A stretch of 64,000 nt of DNA from positions 62,001 through 126,000 of the forward strand of contig WOUQ01000003.1 in assembly GCA_009772925.1 (NCBI GenBank), written 5' to 3'. Every line of letters starts with the position of its first letter. Positions within the stretch are counted from its first letter, which is position 1. A model generated the notes under the pieces. The model was not told the origin of the DNA and did not search any database. It saw only the letters and a list, made by a program, of their open reading frames with translations. The DNA is from a bacterium. GTDB taxonomy: Bacteria; Pseudomonadota; Gammaproteobacteria; Burkholderiales; Thiobacillaceae. The position numbers and the translations under genes are program-made. This document shows, piece after piece, positions 33,220 through 42,775 of this stretch.

Positions 33220-34452
33220 ATGATGACGCCAGTAAATCGAGTTTTATTCATCGCGCATGATGCGTCATTATTCGGCGCACAGCGGATGCTGCTGACCCTA
33301 TTGCAGGGACTCGACAGGTCCCGTTTCGAGTCGCACGTCGTTGCGCCCTGGACGGGCGCCTTTGTCGACGCGCTGTCGCCCTTAAGCATCCCGGTTGATC
33401 TCCGTCAAATGGTACGTTGGGTACCTAGCAGTATCGAGATGAAAGGACGCCACAAACTGCCTCAGATAGCGCGACTTTTGGCCGGACTGCGAGCTCGGGT
33501 GTGGGCAGTTGCGCGCCTGATAGAGCGCCACAATATCGATCTAGTTTTTACCAACACGGTGACCGTTGTCGAAGGCGCGTTGGCAGCACACATTACCCAG
33601 AAACCGCATGTGTGGCATATACACGAACCTGTTTATGACAATGACGAGTTAACTCCGCTATTACCAGCATTTGCCTATGAGAAGGTAATCGGCGACCTTT
33701 CCAAAGCAGTAATCTTTCCTTCGGCGGCGGTTGCACATGACTATCGGAGACTCGAATCGAAGACTCATATTGTTTACAACGGACTGCGGCTGCCTACCCG
33801 TATGGACCGCGCATCGGCTCGCATGACGCTTGTCCAGATATACGGACTGGATCCACTCAAGAAATGGATTGCCGTCGTCGGTGCCGTGCAGCCACGCAAG
33901 GACCACGGCACTTTTCTGGAGGCGGCCCGGCGCGTCCTAGCCGTTAATCGCGATGCGCTCTTTCTGATTATCGGTGGCGGACCGGAATCGGAGGTGGCCC
34001 GTCTTGAAGCTTTGCTGCATGGCTTGGGTGGAGAACCGCAGGTGATACGGCTCGGCCAATGGCCGGGAGATATCAACGTGGTCATGCACGCCATCGACTT
34101 GTTGGTCATCTCGTCCCAGCAGGAGTCATTTGGCCTAACCATGATCGAAGCCTTTGCGGCAGCGACACCAGTACTTTCCACCCGTTGTGGCGGACCACAG
34201 GAGATCATCGAGGACGGTATTAATGGGCGACTTGTCCCTATCAAAAATCCAATGGCAATGGCAAATGCAATTCTCGATTTCCTTACAGACCCGGCAACTG
34301 CCTTGGCGTGGGGTGCGAGGGGACGGGATTTGACTCAGGCCAGGTTTACGGAAGAGGCCTACGTACAAAACATTCAACTTGTCATGCAATTAGCACTCGG
34401 TTCTTCGCCAACGCAAGACAAGCGGTCCAAGGACATCCAGGTTTCTGCATGA
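33220..34452 (+). CDS. Glycosyltransferase family 4
   Basis: A 410-residue GT-B enzyme. It begins RVLFIAHDASLFGAQRMLLT, contains KPHVWHIHEPV and a donor domain with IAVVGAVQPRKDHGTFLEAA, LFLIIGGGPESEV, SSQQESFGLTMIEAFAAATPV and TRCGGPQEIIEDG. Two adjacent ATGs (33220, 33223) and an upstream TTG (33214) are possible starts; the first ATG was chosen. Its stop overlaps the next gene (ATGA). Composition is intermediate to AT-rich. Confidence 0.9.
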   Translation: MMTPVNRVLFIAHDASLFGAQRMLLTLLQGLDRSRFESHVVAPWTGAFVDALSPLSIPVDLRQMVRWVPSSIEMKGRHKLPQIARLLAGLRARVWAVARLIERHNIDLVFTNTVTVVEGALAAHITQKPHVWHIHEPVYDNDELTPLLPAFAYEKVIGDLSKAVIFPSAAVAHDYRRLESKTHIVYNGLRLPTRMDRASARMTLVQIYGLDPLKKWIAVVGAVQPRKDHGTFLEAARRVLAVNRDALFLIIGGGPESEVARLEALLHGLGGEPQVIRLGQWPGDINVVMHAIDLLVISSQQESFGLTMIEAFAAATPVLSTRCGGPQEIIEDGINGRLVPIKNPMAMANAILDFLTDPATALAWGARGRDLTQARFTEEAYVQNIQLVMQLALGSSPTQDKRSKDIQVSA

Positions 34453-35678
34453 AATCCCGACACACCCCCAGCGCCGATATTCGCGCGATTGCGTTTTATC
34501 TACCCCAGTTTCATCCCATCCCAGAAAATGACGAATGGTGGGGCAAAGGTTTTACGGAGTGGCGGAATGTAACCAAGGCCAACCCCGTTTTTCCGGAACA
34601 TTATCAACCGCACCTCCCTGCCGATTTGGGTTTCTATGATCTGAGGTTGCCCGAAGTACGAGAGGCCCAGGCCGAGTTGGCCCGTCAATACGGCATCCAC
34701 GGCTTCTGTTACTACCATTACTGGTTCAATGGCCGCCGTATTCTGGAGCGCCCTTTCAACGAGGTTCTCCAAAGCGGAAAGCCGGATTTTCCTTTTTGCC
34801 TCTGTTGGGCAAATGAAAACTGGACGCGTGTATGGGATGGCGGTGAACGCAACGTTTTGCTGAGTCAGATTTACAGTAGCGAAGACGATCTTGCGCATAT
34901 CCGCAGCCTGATTTCTGCCTTCAAAGACCCTCGCTATATTCGGATAGATGGTAAACCACTATTTTTGGTATACAGAACAGAATCATTGCCTAATCCTTTT
35001 AAAAGCGCTCAGATTTGGCGAGAAGAAGCCGCAAGGGCGGGGATTGGTGACCTCTATCTTGTTCGTGTGGCGGGCTTTGACGACACAGTAGATCCACGTG
35101 AAATAGGGTTTGATGCTGCTGTCGAGTTTGCGCCAGACTGGCGAAAGTCAGTTGATAGTGTCCATCGGGATCCAATTTCTCGATTATTGATTAATTTTGG
35201 TATTGGTTCGAAGGGCTACTTAAATCATTTTGTTACCCGCTATGATGGGCTGATAAGAAGGATGCAAGATAAGCCCATGCCTGACTACATATTTTTTCGC
35301 TGTGTTACCCCGGGCTTCGACAACTCATCGCGCCGGTCACGGGGAGCTGCAATTCTGATTGGCAACACTCCGGAAAGATATGGTAGTTGGCTTGCTGATG
35401 TGGTACAACAAACCCGGCGGCATTACATTGGTGATCATAGGTTGGTATTTATCAATGCTTGGAATGAATGGGCTGAAGGCAATCATCTTGAACCAGATTT
35501 GAGAAATGGCCTGTCTTTTCTTGAAGCCACTAGACAGGCGCTCGATTCTACGTATTCTGTAGGGAACAAACTTGAACATTCGTCTGGGCAACCTGCTGTC
35601 AACGCAGTCCAAATATTTTATTGGAAAATTGTTTCCTTGCTTCGCCGCATGCATCAGTTATTTCGACGTAATAAATAA
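34449..35678 (+). CDS. WbsX-like glycosyltransferase/hydrolase-fold protein, copy 1
   Basis: A 409-residue WbsX protein (pfam14307). It has AIAFYLPQFHPIPENDEWWG, KGFTEWRNVTKA, LPADLGFYDLRLPEVREAQA, HGFCYYHYWFNGRR and FCLCWANENWTRVWDG, plus AWNEWAEGNHLEPD near the C-terminus. WbsX proteins occur in O-antigen loci as probable glycosyltransferases on a TIM-barrel-like scaffold. The start overlaps the upstream stop. The second half is strikingly AT-rich compared with the paralogue at 39669. Confidence 0.92.
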   Translation: MKSRHTPSADIRAIAFYLPQFHPIPENDEWWGKGFTEWRNVTKANPVFPEHYQPHLPADLGFYDLRLPEVREAQAELARQYGIHGFCYYHYWFNGRRILERPFNEVLQSGKPDFPFCLCWANENWTRVWDGGERNVLLSQIYSSEDDLAHIRSLISAFKDPRYIRIDGKPLFLVYRTESLPNPFKSAQIWREEAARAGIGDLYLVRVAGFDDTVDPREIGFDAAVEFAPDWRKSVDSVHRDPISRLLINFGIGSKGYLNHFVTRYDGLIRRMQDKPMPDYIFFRCVTPGFDNSSRRSRGAAILIGNTPERYGSWLADVVQQTRRHYIGDHRLVFINAWNEWAEGNHLEPDLRNGLSFLEATRQALDSTYSVGNKLEHSSGQPAVNAVQIFYWKIVSLLRRMHQLFRRNK

Positions 35679-35681
35679 ATC

Positions 35682-36623
35682 ATGAAGCTTGCCGTAAGTG
35701 TTATTATGCCTACCTACAATGGGGCAAAGTATATCCGGCAGGCGATAGAAAGTGCGCTAGAACAAACCTACCCGATTCATGAACTTATCGTAGTGGATGA
35801 CGGATCGCTCGATAATACCGTGGAGATTGTCAATGGTTACGGTGGTCCCGTCAAGCTGATATCTCAGAATAACATGCGGACGGCGTGTGCCTATAACACA
35901 GGTATTGATCATGCTACTGGCGATTTAATCGCCTTCCTTGAGCACGACGACCTTTGGAAACCGAATAAGAATGCTATCCAAGTGGAATATCTGAATCGAC
36001 ATCATGAATGCGGCTTGGTATTTACCCCTGTTGAACTGCTCAAAGATGGAATAGTTTCAAAGCAACATTCAATCGATGACCAAGCGTTGCCAGGCGTCTT
36101 CGGTTTCGCCGATTTTTTTCTTGAGAACCGTATTCTTAACTGTTCATCGGTTATGGTCAGGGCTGATGTGTTTCGTCATGTTGGAATCTTTCGCGACGAT
36201 ATGCGCTTAGCTTTCGATTATGATCTGTGGTTGCGCATAGCTTCGAAGTATAGTATTGCCTGCTTGGAAGAGATCACTACATTGTACCGAATTCATGCTG
36301 CCAATCTTTCATCTGACGCGAACGAATACATGGCGGCAGAGGGTCATCTTCAAACTCTTGCACATTGGCAGAAGGATCGCGAAGCCCGTATGCAAGTTGG
36401 GACTCTCGAATTTGACGCGCGACTTGTAGCCGCTTATTTACGTATGGCGTGGGCACATGCTTGCCAGGGCGAGCGCAGGGGAGAGGTAGAGAAATTGTGG
36501 GCAGCAGTAAAAATCAAGCCTTTTGCCTTGCGCAATTGGCGAGAATTAATCTGGCGCTCCATCGACCCAACCACGCGTAACAGGATCAACTGGTATTGCA
36601 GGCATTTCCGTAGGCACCAATGA
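35682..36623 (+). CDS. Glycosyltransferase family 2
   Basis: A 313-residue GT-A enzyme with SVIMPTYNGAKYIRQAIESA, LIVVDDGSLDNTVEIV, the donor/metal motif IAFLEHDDLWKPNKN and DYDLWLRIASKYS. It follows the WbsX gene after three bases and shares its AT-rich codon use, so both probably arrived together. Donor and acceptor are unknown. The 114-base gap after it shows nothing recognisable. Confidence 0.9.
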   Translation: MKLAVSVIMPTYNGAKYIRQAIESALEQTYPIHELIVVDDGSLDNTVEIVNGYGGPVKLISQNNMRTACAYNTGIDHATGDLIAFLEHDDLWKPNKNAIQVEYLNRHHECGLVFTPVELLKDGIVSKQHSIDDQALPGVFGFADFFLENRILNCSSVMVRADVFRHVGIFRDDMRLAFDYDLWLRIASKYSIACLEEITTLYRIHAANLSSDANEYMAAEGHLQTLAHWQKDREARMQVGTLEFDARLVAAYLRMAWAHACQGERRGEVEKLWAAVKIKPFALRNWRELIWRSIDPTTRNRINWYCRHFRRHQ

Positions 36624-36737
36624 GCACTGCCTGTCATCTCAGACTTTCCCGTAGATAAGTAAACCGTTTATTACTGTACTAGGGTCAGGACGAAGAACCC
36701 CTTCATCGGGCCGAGTAGTCCGTTTCGGGAGAGAGAC

Positions 36738-38678
36738 TTGATCGCTGAATATCTCGAATTGCAAGGGCTGTTTGCGAAGGCGCAGGTTGGCAGAGTTCCT
36801 GCTGACATACGATTCCTGCGAGTTGCCGTCTCCCCCAGCTCCGGCCTCGAGATCATCATGGATCGTTTCAATGATGTCGATGCTGCCTGTTGCTTCATTC
36901 GTTTTCAGCCAGGTGCATCTACTTCATTAATGATTTCCTGCGCAGGTCTGTATTCCATACAGACCCCAGCTTCAGGTGGCTGGTTGTTGGTCCCACCCAC
37001 CGCAGGCCAGGATGCCTACTGGATACCCCAACCGCCCATGCTCCGCCGGTTGGATGCCCAGGGTCATATCCTGGCTCATCGGCAGGTTCCCATTGCGCGA
37101 TTCGAGGTTTCCACGAACGGCCTGGGTGTCACCTTGGAGGTACCTTCGGGGTACACCTTGGATTTGGCTATTTGGCATATCCCGGGAGGAGAGGACGATC
37201 TGATCCAATCCTTAGGATTAATAGGCTCTCTTGAAACACAACGCTATTTCCTCTGGAGTTCTCACACGGCCTACGCCTGCCCGGCCGACCTCTACCTGCA
37301 TCTGGTCCATGGCCACGTATACGAAAACCACGAGGTCTGGCCCAGGTATTGGCGGGTTTGCTCGGAATTGGATGCCTATGCCCTTTACGTTGTCTTGACG
37401 GGCCTGCTGCGGGCCACAGGCAAGCGTATGTATGACCTGTTGCGCACCCAAGTGGTGTTTTCCGTGATCGCCCGCCAGGCGAAGGATGGTGGTTGGTACC
37501 ACGGCGAGTGGACACAGGACATGGAGTCGCACCACCGGCTAGTGAACGGCGCGATTGTCATGCTGACCGCCTATTTGGGGGAGTATGAGGATCCGGTGGT
37601 TCGAACCGCGCTGGAAAAGGGCATGGCCTTTCTGGTGAGGCATACCCAGAAAATCACTGCAGGTACCTGGTTCATGCACGATTCGCTGGAAGCGGACGTA
37701 CATTCCCTGGCCAAATATCCGTTCCCGTATGCGAGGAGCACAGCCCTGGGAAAATCCGTGGGCAATATGCTTATCCTCAATACCCATCTGGATAGCCTGA
37801 TCGCCCTGGATCTGTATGCCCACACCACCAGCGATACCCAGTATGCAGACGTAGCCGCTTCTGCGCGCAAGGCCGCTTGTGTGGTGCTGAACTTGCGGAC
37901 TGCGGAGTTCCTCTACCGCTTGCTGTGTCGAATCCTGGAGTTGACTCAGTTGCCGAAGGATGAGGCGATGCGGCTCCCCGCAACGACCCGGATCATCAAG
38001 CGACTTGGCTGGAAGTATCTTGCACCTCGAATGCACCTGATCAAGGCAATATTCCCGCGTCTTGTCATGCCCAATGGTTTCGTGGATCGCTCCCTGTGCC
38101 AGAAGGACCATTCCACCCGCTATCAGAGTGTTCACGTTTTGGATCTAGTGCGTTACCAGCGCAGATACCCACAAGATGGGTTCTGGCCCATCGTCCGGAG
38201 AACTCTCGAATACACTCAACACAGTTCCATCCGTGCCCATTGGATGGAGGACAAGACGCGGCAGGATGCCCTCGGCTTCTGGGCGGAAGCGCTATACCAT
38301 CTCTGTCTACTGGATCCTGAGCCGCAGTACCGCGCTTGGCTTGCAGAGGCCATTCTGGATCTAGAGGACTATGGCCTTGGTTTGCCACCCTCACTGTTAG
38401 GGTCGAATGCGGAGGCTATCGCCCCTACCTTGCAGTGCCCCTGCCCTAGCCCGGTTGATCGCCGCCTGAGGGTGGCCAACCTGAGCCGAGGGGATACGAT
38501 CGAATGGTTGATTGTCAATCCGACTCATCAGGAGTCCCCATTGCGCTGGGAGACCTCGCTTAATGTTGAGATGGTGTGGCATCGATCCGATGCGGCGTTG
38601 CATAGCGATGCCGAAGATTTTCCGCAGATCCCGCAACGGGGTTGGATACACGGAATAGGCAGGGGAAGCCCGCCGTGA
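36738..38678 (+). CDS. Uncharacterised 646-residue protein, probable alpha/alpha-toroid
   Basis: A 646-residue protein, not assigned to a named family by eye. It starts at TTG 36738, preceded by GGAGAG; no closer ATG keeps the N-terminal part. The N-terminal ~170 residues look beta-rich. The middle has repeated helical pairs with aromatic and His-rich motifs: DGGWYHGEWTQDMESHHR, GKSVGNMLILNTHLDSLIAL and RYQSVHVLDLVRYQRR, suggesting an alpha/alpha-barrel as in polysaccharide lyases, unsaturated glucuronyl hydrolases or epimerases. There is no clear signal peptide. Location among glycosyltransferases suggests a chain-modifying role. Composition returns to the higher-GC level of the flanks. Confidence 0.8.
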   Translation: MIAEYLELQGLFAKAQVGRVPADIRFLRVAVSPSSGLEIIMDRFNDVDAACCFIRFQPGASTSLMISCAGLYSIQTPASGGWLLVPPTAGQDAYWIPQPPMLRRLDAQGHILAHRQVPIARFEVSTNGLGVTLEVPSGYTLDLAIWHIPGGEDDLIQSLGLIGSLETQRYFLWSSHTAYACPADLYLHLVHGHVYENHEVWPRYWRVCSELDAYALYVVLTGLLRATGKRMYDLLRTQVVFSVIARQAKDGGWYHGEWTQDMESHHRLVNGAIVMLTAYLGEYEDPVVRTALEKGMAFLVRHTQKITAGTWFMHDSLEADVHSLAKYPFPYARSTALGKSVGNMLILNTHLDSLIALDLYAHTTSDTQYADVAASARKAACVVLNLRTAEFLYRLLCRILELTQLPKDEAMRLPATTRIIKRLGWKYLAPRMHLIKAIFPRLVMPNGFVDRSLCQKDHSTRYQSVHVLDLVRYQRRYPQDGFWPIVRRTLEYTQHSSIRAHWMEDKTRQDALGFWAEALYHLCLLDPEPQYRAWLAEAILDLEDYGLGLPPSLLGSNAEAIAPTLQCPCPSPVDRRLRVANLSRGDTIEWLIVNPTHQESPLRWETSLNVEMVWHRSDAALHSDAEDFPQIPQRGWIHGIGRGSPP

Positions 38679-38908
38679 ATTCCCATGGGACTAGGCTAAT
38701 CAAGTCACACCACGCCATGCTCGAGACTGAAGCACGACAGTCAGAGCGGTTTCATTCTTTCGCACGTCTATGGAAGCGCCACGTCTTGCACAAGCCTTCT
38801 CTGCCCCCCCCCGGCTGCAGGCATCGAAATCCGTCTGGTTTGACGATGGCTTCGATCGCGCGTGACAATCAGATTGTTGAAAACTTCAACAACAGCAGTG
38901 GAGGTTCC

Positions 38909-39142
38909 ATGAGCACCGTCAATTTCAGTGTCCCGGAAGACGTCAAACAGGCCTTCAACGCAGTGTTCAAGGGCCGGAACAAGAGCGCCATCATCGCCGA
39001 ATTGATGCGGGAAGCGGTGGAACGTGCCCAGCGCGGACAACGTAGCCGGGAAGCCATTTCCCGCATCATGAAGCGGCGCGAGCATGCGCCCGTCGTGTCG
39101 GAAGAAGAGGCCCGGATCGCACGGGAAGAAGGCCGGCCATGA
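38909..39142 (+). CDS. Ribbon-helix-helix-type antitoxin of a PIN toxin pair
   Basis: A 77-residue protein. The start at 38909 is set by a near-perfect GGAGG six bases upstream; longer frames upstream lack support. STVNFSVPEDVKQAFNAVFK and NKSAIIAELMREAVERAQR give the RHH strand and helices, followed by a charged tail for toxin binding. The stop overlaps the PIN gene start (ATGA). The preceding 38679-38908 gap holds no recognisable gene. Confidence 0.83.
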   Translation: MSTVNFSVPEDVKQAFNAVFKGRNKSAIIAELMREAVERAQRGQRSREAISRIMKRREHAPVVSEEEARIAREEGRP

Positions 39143-39564
39143 CCCTGGCCGTGGTGGATGCCAGTGTCGCCCTGAAGTGGTTCCTGCGGCTTCGCGACAA
39201 TGAAGCCGATACCGACCGGGCATTGGCCATCCTGGCCGGCATCAGCGCAGCAAGCATCCAAATGGTCCAACCGGCCCATTTCACCGTGGAGGTCGCTTCG
39301 GTCTTGGCAAGAGAGAAACCGGAAGAGGCCCACGATGACCTGCTGGACTTGATGGAGATCGAGCACCATACCCTCGATACGCCGGATGTGCTGGCCACCG
39401 CGCTGGAGCTTGCCATACGCTACCGGCAGCATCTCTTTGACACGCTTTATCATGCGGTAGCCCTGCACACTCAAGGCGCCACATTGATTACCGCCGACCG
39501 GCGTTACCACGATAAAGCCCGCAGCGAAGGAGGCCTCATGCTTCTGGCGGACTGGAAGCCATGA
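39139..39564 (+). CDS. PIN-domain RNase toxin (VapC family)
   Basis: A 141-residue PIN protein. AVVDASVALKWFL gives the first Asp, PAHFTVEVASVL the conserved Glu, RQHLFDTLYHAVAL the third acidic residue with the usual 'D-x-x-Y-x-A-x-A' pattern, and LITADRRYHDKA the fourth. It is intact and overlaps the antitoxin. It sits between the 646-residue protein and the second WbsX gene, another toxin-antitoxin pair inside the sugar locus. Confidence 0.88.
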   Translation: MTLAVVDASVALKWFLRLRDNEADTDRALAILAGISAASIQMVQPAHFTVEVASVLAREKPEEAHDDLLDLMEIEHHTLDTPDVLATALELAIRYRQHLFDTLYHAVALHTQGATLITADRRYHDKARSEGGLMLLADWKP

Positions 39565-39668
39565 AGCGCATTCCTAGTGGCAGGGTTTCCGCCAGTCCCG
39601 GCGTGGATTGCTAAGGTTTCCCCGAAAAGCGCCGAAAAAAATAACTAGCCCACCAACCCCTCTGCCCG

Positions 39669-40745
39669 ATGTCCCCACGCGCCCGTCTCATCGCCTTCCA
39701 TCTGCCCCAGTTCCACCCCACGCCGCAGAACGATGCCTGGTGGGGCAAGGGCTTCACGGAATGGACCAACGTGGCGAAGGCAAAGCCTTTGTTCCCAGGC
39801 CATTACCAGCCTCACGTGCCCGCCGATCTGGGTTTCTATGATCTGCGCCTGCACGAGGCGCGACATGCCCAGGCGGAACTGGCCAAGGAATCCGGCCTGG
39901 ACGGGTTTTGCTATTACCACTACTGGTTCGGCGATGGTCGCCGCATGCTGGAGCGCCCCGTCAACGAAATTCTGTCCAGCGGCGAACCGGATTTTCCGTT
40001 CTGTTTGTGTTGGGCCAACCATAGCTGGAACACGGTCTGGCAGGGCACCAACGAGATGCTGATGGAACAGACCTATCCCGGCTGGGAGGATCACGCGGCA
40101 CATTTCGACTGGTTGTTGCAGGCGTTCCGGGATCCGCGCTATCTCACGCTGGATGGCAAGCCCATCTTCGTGATCTACGCGCCCAAGGATATTCCCGATG
40201 TCGAGCAAGTCATGGCCTTCTGGCGAAAACGCGCGCTGGATGCGGGTTTGCCCGGCCTGTACCTGATCGGCGTTTCGAACTACGACCCCTACTGGGATCC
40301 CCGTAGCTATGGACTGGATGCCAGCACGATGCAGATGCTGCCCAATCGCGATGGGCAGGTGCCCGCGCGTTACAGGCCATGGGCATGGTGGAAAGCAATG
40401 ACCCGCGCCAGAGGGAATTCGCTGACCATTCGGGATTATCGGGATGTGATGCCCAATCTGTTGCGCCGCAATCAGGTGGAGTGGGATGACTATCCCATCG
40501 CTCTACCCAACTGGGACAATACTCCGCGCTCCGGCGAACGTGGACTGGTCTTGCAGAATTCGACTCCGGAATTGTTTCGTATCCACCTGCGCGAGGCCAT
40601 TTCGTGTGTGGCCCAGAGACCGCCGGAGCGCCGTATCGTGTTCCTGAAAGCCTGGAACGAGTGGGCGGAAGGCAACTATGTCGAACCGGACCAGAAGTGG
40701 GGACGTGCTTATCTGGAAGTCATACGGGAAGAAATGGGTGAGTAA
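39669..40745 (+). CDS. WbsX-like glycosyltransferase/hydrolase-fold protein, copy 2
   Basis: A 358-residue WbsX protein clearly related to the one at 34449. Shared blocks are LIAFHLPQFHPTPQNDAWWG, KGFTEWTNVAKA, PADLGFYDLRLHEARHAQAE, FCYYHYWFGDGRRMLERPVN and FCLCWANHSWNTVWQG, with AWNEWAEGNYVEPD near the end. It is high-GC like the surrounding genes, in contrast to copy 1. Likely a glycosyltransferase of the same chain or a related one. Confidence 0.92.
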   Translation: MSPRARLIAFHLPQFHPTPQNDAWWGKGFTEWTNVAKAKPLFPGHYQPHVPADLGFYDLRLHEARHAQAELAKESGLDGFCYYHYWFGDGRRMLERPVNEILSSGEPDFPFCLCWANHSWNTVWQGTNEMLMEQTYPGWEDHAAHFDWLLQAFRDPRYLTLDGKPIFVIYAPKDIPDVEQVMAFWRKRALDAGLPGLYLIGVSNYDPYWDPRSYGLDASTMQMLPNRDGQVPARYRPWAWWKAMTRARGNSLTIRDYRDVMPNLLRRNQVEWDDYPIALPNWDNTPRSGERGLVLQNSTPELFRIHLREAISCVAQRPPERRIVFLKAWNEWAEGNYVEPDQKWGRAYLEVIREEMGE

Positions 40746-40768
40746 TAACAACTTGGGAGGTAATAACA

Positions 40769-42622
40769 ATGTGTGGAATCAATGGCATCTTTGCCTATGC
40801 GAAGGTTGCCCCGGAGGTGGATCGCGAGGAGCTGTTGCGGACCCGTGATGCCATGCGCGCGCGCGGGCCGGACCATGCCGGTGCATGGCATTCCCCTGCC
40901 GCGCATATAGGACTGGGCCATAGAAGGCTTTCGATCATCGATTTGTCCGAGCTGGGTTCGCAGCCGATGTCCACCAGCGATGGCCGCTACACGATCAGCT
41001 TCAACGGCGAGATCTACAACTACGCCGAGTTGCGGGAGGAACTCGCGCGCGAGGGTGCCCGATTTCGCAGTCACAGCGATACCGAAGTGCTGTTGCATCT
41101 ATACCGGCGCGATGGCCCGGAGATGGTGCGTGCGCTGCGCGGCATGTTTGCCTTCGCCCTTTGGGATGAGGAAGCGCGCAGTTTGTTTCTGGCGCGGGAT
41201 CCGCATGGGATCAAGCCGCTCTATTACGCGGACGATGGCAAGACCTTTCGTTTCGCTTCCCAAGTGCAGGCGTTGCTTGCGGGAGGGGCTCTTCCGCGCC
41301 GAGTGTCGCCGGGAGGCCTGGTCGGCTTTCTGATGTGGGGGAGCGTGCCCGAGCCGCTTACGTTTTACCAAGGCATACGGGAACTCCCGGCTGGGCATGC
41401 CATGCATGTTACCCACCGAGGCGCGCATGCGCCGACCGCATACTGGCGCCTGGGCGAGGCATTGGTGCGCTCCGCCGAGGCCGCGCGGTTGATCCCCCGG
41501 GGCGAGGAGATCGATGTCCTGCGGGAGACGCTGGCGAGTTCGGTGCGCGCCCATCTGGTGGCCGATGTTCCCGTGGGGGCATTTCTCTCCGCGGGTTTGG
41601 ATTCAACCGTTCTGGTGGGGCTGGCGCACGAATTGGGCCACGACATTCAGACCTACACGGTGACGGCGGATGATTTCCTGAACCATGCCAGTGATGAGGC
41701 GCCGGCCGCGGCCGAATTTGCCCGGCATATTGGCGTGCCCCATGCCGTTGCCAGGATTTCCCTGGAACATGCGCACGAAACCATTCCCAAGTTCCTGGCC
41801 GCCATGGACCAACCCACGGTGGATGGCATCAATACCTGGATGGTGACCGAAGCCACCCGTCGAGCGGGCCTGAAGGTTGTCATATCGGGACTTGGCGGAG
41901 ATGAGTTGCTGGGGGGCTATTCAACATTCGGGGCAATCGCCGCAATTCAGGCCAATTCACCGCAATGGATGCGGAAAGCCGGGGTGGGTCAAACCTACAG
42001 CAACCTATATGCCTGGTGCGCGCGTGTCCTGAAAACCCTGCAGCCGCGGAATAGCGAGAGGTGGCTGGCGAGCGGAAATGTTCAGTCGGCTTACCTTTGG
42101 CAGCGTGGGTTGTTCATGCCCTGGGAGTTGTCGTGTTTGTTGCCGCGCGATATTTGCCTTGCCGGGTTCAGCGAATTGAGCACCGCGGCCACATGGGAGG
42201 CCATGCCGAACCAACTTACACCTTGGGGCCAGGTCAGCCTGCTGGAGTCGACGCGCTACATGCGCAATCAGCTTCTGCGCGACTCCGACTGGGTGGGCAT
42301 GGCGCACTCCCTCGAATTGCGCACACCCCTGGTCGATCATCGGGTCACCGAGCAACTTTCAGGCCTGGCCGCTCTCGGCCGTCTTGGCCAAGGCAAGACA
42401 GCGCTGGGGGGCGTGCTGGCTAAAGGGCTTCCCGATGCCATCCGCAATCGTCCAAAAACCGGCTTCACCCTGCCCATCTGGCAATGGCTGCACACGCAGG
42501 AGGACATGGCCGGATGGAAGCGCAATGCCTGGCTGCGCAGCCGCCATGCCAGAAATGCCTATAGTCGCTGGGGCTATGCGATTCTCGCGCGCATGCCAGA
42601 GGCGCAGGGCATGTTGCTCTAG
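40769..42622 (+). CDS. asnB: Asparagine synthetase (glutamine-hydrolysing) family amidotransferase
   Basis: A 617-residue class II amidotransferase with Cys2 (MCGINGIFA), RGPDHAGAW, GHRRLSIIDLSELGSQPM, SFNGEIYNYAEL and the synthetase P-loop SAGLDSTVLVGLA, followed by ISGLGGDELLGGY. GGGAGG lies about 11 bases before the ATG. In P-loop position the usual SGGxDS is SAGLDS, a conservative change. Within this cluster it probably amidates a sugar acid or makes amide-linked decoration. It is one of three homologues in the window. Confidence 0.9.
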   Translation: MCGINGIFAYAKVAPEVDREELLRTRDAMRARGPDHAGAWHSPAAHIGLGHRRLSIIDLSELGSQPMSTSDGRYTISFNGEIYNYAELREELAREGARFRSHSDTEVLLHLYRRDGPEMVRALRGMFAFALWDEEARSLFLARDPHGIKPLYYADDGKTFRFASQVQALLAGGALPRRVSPGGLVGFLMWGSVPEPLTFYQGIRELPAGHAMHVTHRGAHAPTAYWRLGEALVRSAEAARLIPRGEEIDVLRETLASSVRAHLVADVPVGAFLSAGLDSTVLVGLAHELGHDIQTYTVTADDFLNHASDEAPAAAEFARHIGVPHAVARISLEHAHETIPKFLAAMDQPTVDGINTWMVTEATRRAGLKVVISGLGGDELLGGYSTFGAIAAIQANSPQWMRKAGVGQTYSNLYAWCARVLKTLQPRNSERWLASGNVQSAYLWQRGLFMPWELSCLLPRDICLAGFSELSTAATWEAMPNQLTPWGQVSLLESTRYMRNQLLRDSDWVGMAHSLELRTPLVDHRVTEQLSGLAALGRLGQGKTALGGVLAKGLPDAIRNRPKTGFTLPIWQWLHTQEDMAGWKRNAWLRSRHARNAYSRWGYAILARMPEAQGMLL

Positions 42623-42656
42623 CCAGGATATTTCATGAATTTGCGAAACCTCTCAT

Positions 42657-42730
42657 GTAGGAGCGGCTTCAGCCGCGATGACAGCGTTTATGATCACACA
42701 GGCTGAATTCGCGGCTGAAGCCGCTCCTAC
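42657..42730. repeat. REP/BIME element, type A with conserved linker
   Basis: Inverted GTAGGA-GCGGCTTCAGCCGC units flank a linker with GACAGCGTTTATGATCACAC. The inverted symmetry extends outward: GGATATTTC and CCTCTC on the left recur as reverse complements on the right (GAGAGG, GAAATATCC). It lies between the asnB-like gene and the GT2 gene. Confidence 0.92.
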
Positions 42731-42775
42731 GGGGGCTTGGAGAGGGTCGCGAAATATCCGGACTAGAGGAAGAGG

